The position numbers were made by a program, and so were the translations under genes. From NCBI RefSeq assembly GCF_963931595.1, contig NZ_OZ007030.1, positions 612,481 through 676,480 on the forward strand: a stretch of DNA of 64,000 bases, given 5' to 3'. Shown here one piece after another: positions 58,507 through 64,000 of the stretch; within the stretch, counting starts at the first letter, position 1; each line of letters starts with the position of its first letter. Under the pieces are notes generated by a model. That model was not told the origin of the DNA, made no database searches, and saw only the letters and a list, made by a program, of their open reading frames with translations. This stretch comes from an uncultured Subdoligranulum sp. (GTDB lineage: Bacteria; Bacillota; Clostridia; Oscillospirales; Ruminococcaceae).

Positions 58507-59622
58507 TTATACCTCCCATTCTGCCGTTACCGGCTCATTGATGTACAGACGGCGTTCTTTTAAGTACTGGATCAATTCCGGGGTACTTTCATTGGTCAGA
58601 CGGAGCACAAACTCAGGCCAGCTCAGATCCTTGATCTCACTCTCGGACAAAGCAAGAGCCACCCGGCAGATGCGATCCACAAACTGCAGGGTGGCAATGA
58701 GGGTGTTGAGTTTAAGAGTGCCCCGAAAAGCCCGGAACTCGATGGTATCATGGTTGGTCAGGTTGACGCAGGCATAGCGACCGTTGCCTGAATCGTATTT
58801 GGCATGTTCCAGAATCTCCTTGGCGCTGTTCTTATAGCCGTATCGGGCAGCCCAATGATTCATCTGGCTTTCGGTCCTTCGGCTGAATCGTAAAATCTCC
58901 TGCCAGAACCGTTCGAACAGATAGAGAATCTTGGAAATCGTTTCATCCTGGGCTGCACTGTGTTCGCCCAGGGCGTCGCGATTTACATGGACATGCAAAC
59001 CGCAGGTTCCGGCGTTGTGGCTGTTGTAGTGCATCTCCCGGAAGGCGGCTACCGTATCAGCCCAGGGAACCTTGGTGCGGTGCTCTTCCAGCGTGCAGGG
59101 ATGAGTTACCAACTCCAGACCATCATCCAGGCTACCGTCGGTTTTCATGTAGGCGTATTCCTCCCGGCGGTTGATCACGTTCAGGACCGTGCGGGCATGG
59201 GAAGCGCTCTGCCCGGCACCGTCCACTTCCAGTTCCACGCCCAGATAGAGCGGGCCATCGCCATAGAAGATAGGGGAGGGCTTGTAGCTGTAGGGATGCA
59301 GAGCGTCGCCTACTTTCTCACGGTAGCAGGATTCACAGTAGGGCGGCGTGTCGTCGTCATCATCTGCATACCACGCTTCGCTGTTGGGTATCAGACGGCC
59401 GCACTCGCTGCAGGCCACAAAGTATTCCTCCCGGCAGGAGGGGCAAAGATCATACCGGTCGTCCCCCTGGTTGTCACTGTCCCAATGGCGGAAACCGCAG
59501 TTGTCACAGACGAAGGTTTCCTCATCGGCACAATCACGGCAAAGGGGCTGATCTCCTACAAAATAGGCTTCATCGCGGTGGACCTCGGCACCGCAGCATA
59601 CACAGGTCAATGTTTCGTCCAT
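58507..59622 (-). CDS. Amidoligase_2 family enzyme with N-terminal zinc ribbons
   Basis: 371 residues. Residues 5-105 carry three pairs of CxxC-type clusters (CVCCG, CRDC; CDNC, CPSC; CSEC, CESC), likely treble-clef zinc ribbons. The rest is a glutamine-synthetase-fold amidoligase: GVELEVDGAG (metal Glu pair), MKTDGSLDDGLELVTHP, CGLHVHVNRDALG and TIEFRAFRGTLKLNTLIATL. Such enzymes join a carboxylate to an amine or ammonia with ATP. The neighbour is a class II amidotransferase, a pairing described for this family in mobile elements. Target unknown; AGGAAAGG before the ATG. Confidence 0.88.
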   Translation of the reverse strand: MDETLTCVCCGAEVHRDEAYFVGDQPLCRDCADEETFVCDNCGFRHWDSDNQGDDRYDLCPSCREEYFVACSECGRLIPNSEAWYADDDDDTPPYCESCYREKVGDALHPYSYKPSPIFYGDGPLYLGVELEVDGAGQSASHARTVLNVINRREEYAYMKTDGSLDDGLELVTHPCTLEEHRTKVPWADTVAAFREMHYNSHNAGTCGLHVHVNRDALGEHSAAQDETISKILYLFERFWQEILRFSRRTESQMNHWAARYGYKNSAKEILEHAKYDSGNGRYACVNLTNHDTIEFRAFRGTLKLNTLIATLQFVDRICRVALALSESEIKDLSWPEFVLRLTNESTPELIQYLKERRLYINEPVTAEWEV

Positions 59623-59645
59623 AGGTCATTCCTTTCCTGGTCATC

Positions 59646-59757
59646 TCAGTTGTCTTCGTTCAGGCTGGTGATAATGGTAGTGACAACAGCCACCGTCAAA
59701 GCCACCAGCGCTTCGGCTACACTTTCGGAAATGCGAAAATCCTCAGCACAGGTTCAT
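59646..59757 (-). pseudogene. Small membrane ORF split by UGA (frameshift candidate)
   Basis: AAGGAGG precedes an ATG at 59757 reading MNLC then TGA. Skipping one base at that TGA (+1) gives a sensible 36-residue product with EDFRISESVAEALVALT and a hydrophobic stretch ending TSLNEDN before a TGA at 59646. Either a broken gene, a sequence error, or a programmed +1 frameshift. It lies 23 bases before the amidoligase ATG. Confidence 0.35.
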
Positions 59758-59782
59758 GGGGCATATCCTCCTTGCAAAATAA

Positions 59783-59824
59783 AATAGAGCCATACAGAAG
59801 GATTATCTTCTGTATGGCTCTATT
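59783..59824 (-). terminator. Terminator after the excisionase gene
   Basis: 18-bp perfect arms (59783-59800, 59807-59824), loop GATTAT; minus strand continues TTATTTTG. Confidence 0.85.
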
Positions 59825-59901
59825 CCTATAATATATGGGAAAACCCTATGAAGTTTTTGAAGCGATACCGGGGAATGAAACGGTTGTGGGGGGAGTTATT
59901 T

Positions 59902-60108
59902 TTACTCGGACTCGGATCGGTCCAATAAATGGAAAAGGTCATTGCGTTGAATACGCCAGGATTTTCCTACACGAAAAGCAGGCAAATCGCCCCGGCGGAT
60001 CAGTTTGTAGACGGTATTTTTATGTATACATAATAACTCCGCAACTTCAGTTGGCTTCAGCATTGCGGGTAAATCAAGGCATTCATAGGGGTCAACAGCA
60101 AAATACAC
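59902..60108 (-). CDS. Excisionase-type helix-turn-helix protein
   Basis: About 68 residues from GTG 60108, chosen because AAAGGAGG lies 10 bases upstream; the frame is open further up. The HTH_17 core is MLKPTEVAELLCIHKNTVYKL then RRGDLPAFRVGKSWRI and LFHLLD. Such proteins act as recombination directionality factors or small regulators in integrative elements. Encoded alone at the right end of the island. Confidence 0.8.
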   Translation of the reverse strand: MYFAVDPYECLDLPAMLKPTEVAELLCIHKNTVYKLIRRGDLPAFRVGKSWRIQRNDLFHLLDRSESE

Positions 60109-60249
60109 GGGTAAACAAACCTCCTTTCGTGTGCAAGATGGGATATGTAGTGACAGATAACGCGTTGACACTTTACGCACACGATTGTTATTCAAATGTT
60201 GTAATAGGCGCTAAAGAAAGAACCTCGATTCTATAGATTATGGCAATTA

Positions 60250-60278
60250 TTGAAATAAAAGGGGGGCTATGTTATAAT
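60250..60278 (+). promoter_or_regulatory. Promoter of the exopolysaccharide locus
   Basis: TTGAAA (60250-60255), 17-base spacer, TATAAT (60273-60278). The 289-base gap 60109-60397 otherwise holds only AT-rich leader with a small GGTT/AACC hairpin near 60362. Confidence 0.8.
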
Positions 60279-60397
60279 TGAAAAAATTATTTGAAATTTT
60301 GTTGGTGAATGTAAGACAATTATTCAAAAGTGTTGAAATGGATTCGAGAAGAAAAATATAGGGTTTGGTGTAACCCCCTGAAATAGAGGAATGATTT

Positions 60398-61780
60398 ATG
60401 AATAAAGTGAAATACCGTGCTGCGCTACGGATAGTAAAATTGATTAACGTGGCAGGTATGACAGCCCTATTTGGCGTATGTTGGTATTGGTTTTATGCAG
60501 ATCACATTATTTCTCCTTTTTATAATAAAGGTAACTGGGCAGTGATCGCAATTTTTGCCATTTTATATTTGGTATTTGGCCGGGTATATGATGCGTTTAA
60601 AGTCTCTTTGTACCGCATATCAGAAATGGTATATTCACAGGTACTGTCTGCATTGCTTTCAAATGTGGTAATGTATGTCGTAATTTGGCTTCTCAATAAG
60701 ATTGTGCCGACAGTTTGGCCATTGATTCTTTGCACATTAGTACAAGTACTGTATGCTGTTGGTTGGTCTTATTGTGCACATCAATGGTATTTTAAACTGT
60801 TCCCACCTCGACGCACAGTAGTTGTATATGATCGGCGTCCTGGCATGGAAAAACTGATTCAGGAGTATGGACTGGATAAAAAATTCGCAGTGGAAAAGAT
60901 TGCTCCTATTTCGGAGTGCTTGAATCACGATTTAGAAATGCTGGATGGAATGGAAGCGGTGTTCCTTTGCGGAATTCACAGTCATGAGCGCAATATTGTA
61001 TTGAAATACTGTATTGCCCGTGATATTCAAGTGTACATGATGCCACGTATTGGCGATGTGCTCATGAGCAGTGCAAAGCCTTTGCACCTGTTCCATTTGC
61101 CCATGTTGCAAGTTACCCGTTATGAACCTGCGCCGGAATATCTTTTGATGAAGCGTCTGTTTGACGTTGTGGTGTCGGGAGTGGCGCTGTTGGTGCTTTC
61201 GCCCGTAATGTTGGGATTTGCTATCGCCATCAAGGTTTATGATGGTGGTCCGGTTTTTTATAAGCAGTGCCGTTTGACGAAAGACGGAAAAACCTTTATG
61301 GTGCATAAGTTTCGCAGTATGCGGGTGGATGCAGAAAAGGACGGCGTGGCGCGTCTTTCCACAGGAGATAAAGATGAACGGGTTACACCTGTTGGGCGTT
61401 TGATCCGTAAGGTGAGAATCGATGAACTTCCTCAGCTTCTGGATATTCTAAAAGGGAATATGTCCTTGGTAGGCCCACGCCCTGAACGGCCGGAAATTGC
61501 TGCCCAGTATGAGAAAGAACTGCCAGAGTTTGCCCTGCGCCTGCAGGCCAAGGCTGGTTTAACCGGTTATGCCCAAGTGTACGGTAAATATAATACTACT
61601 CCGTACGATAAGCTGCAGATGGATTTGATGTACATTGCTAATCCGAGTTTTATGGAGGATTTACGCATTATTTTTGCTACGATCAAGATTTTGTTTATCC
61701 CTGAAAGTACAGAAGGTGTGGCAGCAGGGCAGACAACAGCACAGGCAGAAGCCTGTGAAATGGAGGCTGCAAACCGATGA
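60398..61780 (+). CDS. Exopolysaccharide sugar transferase (second copy)
   Basis: 460 residues. N-terminal helices, CoA-like middle, sugar transferase domain from about residue 250: MKRLFDVVVSGVALLVLS, PVFYKQCRLTKDGKTFMVH, FRSMRVDAEKD, KVRIDELPQLLDILKGNMS, LVGPRPERPE, LRLQAKAGLTGYAQVYGKY. Starts a surface glycan on undecaprenyl phosphate. AT-rich at the 5' end, more host-like later. ATGA overlap with the next gene. Distinct from the 43684 gene (LVGPRPERPE vs LVGTRPPTLD). Confidence 0.93.
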   Translation: MNKVKYRAALRIVKLINVAGMTALFGVCWYWFYADHIISPFYNKGNWAVIAIFAILYLVFGRVYDAFKVSLYRISEMVYSQVLSALLSNVVMYVVIWLLNKIVPTVWPLILCTLVQVLYAVGWSYCAHQWYFKLFPPRRTVVVYDRRPGMEKLIQEYGLDKKFAVEKIAPISECLNHDLEMLDGMEAVFLCGIHSHERNIVLKYCIARDIQVYMMPRIGDVLMSSAKPLHLFHLPMLQVTRYEPAPEYLLMKRLFDVVVSGVALLVLSPVMLGFAIAIKVYDGGPVFYKQCRLTKDGKTFMVHKFRSMRVDAEKDGVARLSTGDKDERVTPVGRLIRKVRIDELPQLLDILKGNMSLVGPRPERPEIAAQYEKELPEFALRLQAKAGLTGYAQVYGKYNTTPYDKLQMDLMYIANPSFMEDLRIIFATIKILFIPESTEGVAAGQTTAQAEACEMEAANR

Positions 61781-62883
61781 AAATACTTATGTTGGCCAAT
61801 GACTCTACTTATGTTTATAATTTGCGCCAGGAGGTTATCTTGGCTATGCTAGCGCAGGGGTGGAAAGTGGCTGTGGCCTGTGAAAAAAAGCAACACTGGG
61901 AAGAGCTTTCCGAGATAGGCTGCCAGATGCTTTCACTCGAAGTAGCCCGCCACGGCAAAAACCCCTTGCGGGACCTGGCACTTCTGCGCAGCTACGGCCG
62001 TCTGCTGGACGCGGAGCGCCCTGACGTAGTGCTGACCTACAACATCAAGCCTAACGTTTACGGCGGTATGGCCTGCGCCAAACGGGACATCCCTTATTTG
62101 GTTAACGTCTGCGGTCTCGGCACCCCGGTGGAAAATCCTGGCCCAATGCAGGTATTGACGGTTGCGCTTTACAAGCGGGGGGTCAAAAAGGCGGCCTGCG
62201 TCTTTTTCCAGAACCAAGAGAATGAGGATTTTTTTAATGCGCGCCGTATGGCACCGGGCCATCACCATCTGCTGCCAGGGTCCGGCGTCAACACCGCGCG
62301 CTTTGCGTTGTTGCCCTATCCGAAGGGAAAGACAGTGGATTTCCTGTTTATCTCTCGAGTGATGAAGGAGAAGGGAATCGACCAGTATCTGGAGGCGGCT
62401 CGTGTAATTCATGCCCGTCACCCTGAAACTGTCTTTCATATCTTGGGTGGTTGCGACGACGAAAGCTACCGCAAGATTTTAGATAAAATGGAAGCAGCTG
62501 GAATCATCCAATACCACGGTCAACAGCCCAGCGTGCTGCCTTTTCAGAAAATTAATGCCTGTACGGTGCACCCCACCTATTACCCTGAGGGTATGAGCAA
62601 TGTGCTGCTAGAAAGTGCAGCGTGTGGCCGACCTATCATAACTACCGATCGCAGTGGTTGCCGTGAGATTGTGGAAGAAGGAGTTAATGGTTTTGTCTGT
62701 CGCCAGAAGGACAGTGCGGACCTTATTGCTCAGATTAAGAAATTCCTAGGTCTTCCTTGGGAGCAGCGCCGGAAGATGGGTTTGGCCGCTCGCCGAAAAG
62801 TGGAAGATGAATTTGATCGTCAAATCGTGGTGGACGCTTATCTCACAGAAATAAAAGCGGTGATAAGGGAAATGACAGTATGA
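61777..62883 (+). CDS. Glycosyltransferase family 4
   Basis: 368 residues, GT-B fold. N-terminal domain with MLANDSTYVYNLRQEVI, middle YNIKPNVYGGMAC, and donor domain with FLFISRVMKEKGIDQYLEAA, YHGQQPSVLPF and the E-x7-E motif in PEGMSNVLLESAACGRP. It adds a sugar to the lipid-linked glycan. Resembles WcaL/PimA-like enzymes; donor unknown. Coupled on both sides by ATGA. Confidence 0.92.
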   Translation: MKILMLANDSTYVYNLRQEVILAMLAQGWKVAVACEKKQHWEELSEIGCQMLSLEVARHGKNPLRDLALLRSYGRLLDAERPDVVLTYNIKPNVYGGMACAKRDIPYLVNVCGLGTPVENPGPMQVLTVALYKRGVKKAACVFFQNQENEDFFNARRMAPGHHHLLPGSGVNTARFALLPYPKGKTVDFLFISRVMKEKGIDQYLEAARVIHARHPETVFHILGGCDDESYRKILDKMEAAGIIQYHGQQPSVLPFQKINACTVHPTYYPEGMSNVLLESAACGRPIITTDRSGCREIVEEGVNGFVCRQKDSADLIAQIKKFLGLPWEQRRKMGLAARRKVEDEFDRQIVVDAYLTEIKAVIREMTV

Positions 62884-63446
62884 ATAAATACGGCAAAGCT
62901 TTGTTTTGCGTGCCGCTGGCGTGGTTGAAATACGTGATACTCAAACTTAAACATGGTCGAGATTTTTCTGCTCGTGGGATGGCAATCGTATCACCTTTCA
63001 CCGAAATCACCCAAGAGAAGGGGAGCTACTTGCACATTGGGTGTATGCTGAAAATGCATAATGGTGCTAAGCTGCGGGTACGCCATGGTGGAACTCTGAA
63101 CATCGGAGACAGATTTGGTATGAGCAATGGCTGTGTGGTCACTGCGTATGAATGTATTACGATCGGCGACGATGTGATGCTAGGGCCCAATGTGCTGATC
63201 TACGACCAGGATCATGACTATCGTGTCCCCGATGGTGTGGCCGCCGGGAAGTATAAGACGACACCGATAGAGATTGGAAACAATGTTTGGATCGGGGCCA
63301 ACAGTGTGATTCTACGAGGGACGATCCTTGGTGACAATTGTGTAGTCGGTGCAGGAACAATACTGAAAGGTAAATTCCCGCCGTATTCGCGGATCCTTCA
63401 AAAACGGGAGACTGAGGTCATTGAACGAAACACAGAAAATCGGTAA
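62880..63446 (+). CDS. Left-handed beta-helix acyltransferase
   Basis: 188 residues with hexapeptide repeats (ITIGDDVMLGPNVLIYDQDH, IEIGNNVWIGANSVILRGT, LGDNCVVGAGTILKG) of the WbbJ/NodL maltose-acetyltransferase type. The catalytic His is in DQDHDY. It likely acetylates a sugar of the polysaccharide. Overlaps the GT4 stop by ATGA. Confidence 0.92.
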   Translation: MNKYGKALFCVPLAWLKYVILKLKHGRDFSARGMAIVSPFTEITQEKGSYLHIGCMLKMHNGAKLRVRHGGTLNIGDRFGMSNGCVVTAYECITIGDDVMLGPNVLIYDQDHDYRVPDGVAAGKYKTTPIEIGNNVWIGANSVILRGTILGDNCVVGAGTILKGKFPPYSRILQKRETEVIERNTENR

Positions 63447-64000
63447 AACCATTATATACGTGGGTGGGTTTGAACTACCTGACAAAAACGCAGCCGCACA
63501 TCGCGTTTTGGCTATGGCAAAGTTGTTGCGAGCGTGTGGGCATCGCGTCGTTTTGCTGGGAATTACCCGGGAACAGGAAAGTGTTCCAGTGTTGCAGACC
63601 CGAGTACTCTGCCAAGGCTTTGAATGCTATGCGATTCCTTACCCCAAAGGACTAAGAGAGTGGCCGATCTATTTGGCAGACATTGAACCGATCCGGCAGG
63701 TGATACAAGGTGTCGGTGGTGCTGATGCGGTGGTATGCTATAACTACCCGGCGGCGGCTTTTATCCGCCTGCGCAGGGATTGCCGTAGAAACCGGCGTAG
63801 GATTCTGGCAGATTGTACCGAATGGTATAATATGCTTGAAATTTCCCCGATGTTCAAACTTATAAAAGGGATGGATACTTGGCTACGGATGCGAGTGATC
63901 CAGAAACAGCTGGACGGTCTGATTGTGATCAGTCATTACTTGCAGCGATACTACAAAATGTGTCCCAATGTAGTGTGTATTCCGCCGCTGGTAGATACCG
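63421..64000 (+). CDS. Glycosyltransferase (partial, GT-B N-terminus)
   Basis: Starts with TTG at 63421 (TGAGGT site), overlapping the acyltransferase end by 26 bases in another frame; runs off the right edge after about 193 codons. Reads KTIIYVGGFELPDKNAAAHR, then VLAMAKLLRACGHRVVLLGI, and later ILADCTEWYNMLEISP, QLDGLIVISHYLQRYY, CIPPLVDT: the N-terminal domain of a GT4-type enzyme. Its absence from a simple ATG scan is due to the TTG start. Confidence 0.82.
   Translation, partial: MNETQKIGKTIIYVGGFELPDKNAAAHRVLAMAKLLRACGHRVVLLGITREQESVPVLQTRVLCQGFECYAIPYPKGLREWPIYLADIEPIRQVIQGVGGADAVVCYNYPAAAFIRLRRDCRRNRRRILADCTEWYNMLEISPMFKLIKGMDTWLRMRVIQKQLDGLIVISHYLQRYYKMCPNVVCIPPLVDT

Larger units (their letters stand above)
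50775..60240. mobile_element. Integrated accessory island with recombinases and amidoligase cargo
   Basis: The left edge is the break in the penicillin-binding protein gene. Within are, in order, an 850-residue orphan, a 40-residue ORF, a large serine recombinase, a Rep-like protein, a resolvase, a class II glutamine amidotransferase, an amidoligase, and an excisionase. Base composition is markedly more AT-rich in the left half than in flanking genes. The right edge is set provisionally between the excisionase and the exopolysaccharide promoter; no direct repeats could be paired. The 3' half of the broken gene does not reappear by 64 kb, so the element may extend further or have been rearranged. 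Confidence 0.6.

Noticed and set aside
59835..60236. 133-codon plus-strand frame over the excisionase
   Set aside because: Antisense to a convincing helix-turn-helix protein; no homology pattern or ribosome site.

Overview
The window looks like a chromosomal piece of a GC-rich, low-oxygen Firmicute of the Oscillospiraceae (Faecalibacterium / Gemmiger / Subdoligranulum neighbourhood is my best guess). The reasons are Gram-positive signals (strong AGGAGG sites, CIRCE-controlled hrcA-grpE-dnaK-dnaJ, SpoVT, a SleC-like cortex hydrolase, class II aldolase, YtrA-type GntR) combined with GC-rich codon use. No tRNA, rRNA or CRISPR array was seen.

Region 1 to 19.7 kb, mostly metabolism and envelope: an amino-acid ABC importer preceded by a leaderless Cys-Cys leader peptide and a terminator-like hairpin; CstA; a GH13 glucosidase and class II aldolase whose leaders share an 11-bp motif; a nitroreductase; a pair of peptidoglycan enzymes without signal peptides (M15 peptidase and SleC-like protein); RlmB; a 1238-residue protein that has the complete eight-helix layout of a P1B ATPase but has lost its catalytic motifs; a transposase remnant; a metal exporter of the ArsP_2 type; a GalM-like epimerase; a DUF6311-type membrane protein.

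Region 19.7 to 31 kb: a Mn2+ (yybP-ykoY) riboswitch with a textbook terminator in front of a P2-type cation ATPase, then a small acidic membrane protein and the histidine operon hisZG(fused)-hisD-hisC-hisH-hisA-hisF-hisIE-PHP phosphatase. No hisB is present in the cluster.

Region 31 to 50 kb: Nudix hydrolase, SpoVT, MATE exporter, the CIRCE heat-shock operon, rpsF-ssb-rpsR, an AEC transporter, a GntR-controlled ABC-2 system, an Lrp regulator, a sugar transferase, two M23 peptidases behind a promoter with twin operators, and an iron-type alcohol dehydrogenase behind a Fur-like palindrome.

Region 50.8 to about 60.2 kb is an accessory island, more AT-rich than its surroundings. Its left edge cuts a class B penicillin-binding protein gene before the KTG motif. 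It carries an 850-residue orphan, a large serine recombinase, a Rep-like protein, an excisionase, and an operon of zinc-ribbon amidoligase, stand-alone class II glutamine amidotransferase and resolvase. That last operon is the most system-like cargo in the window. From 60.4 kb to the end runs an exopolysaccharide locus (sugar transferase, GT4, acyltransferase, second GT). The missing 3' part of the penicillin-binding protein gene is not seen before the window ends.
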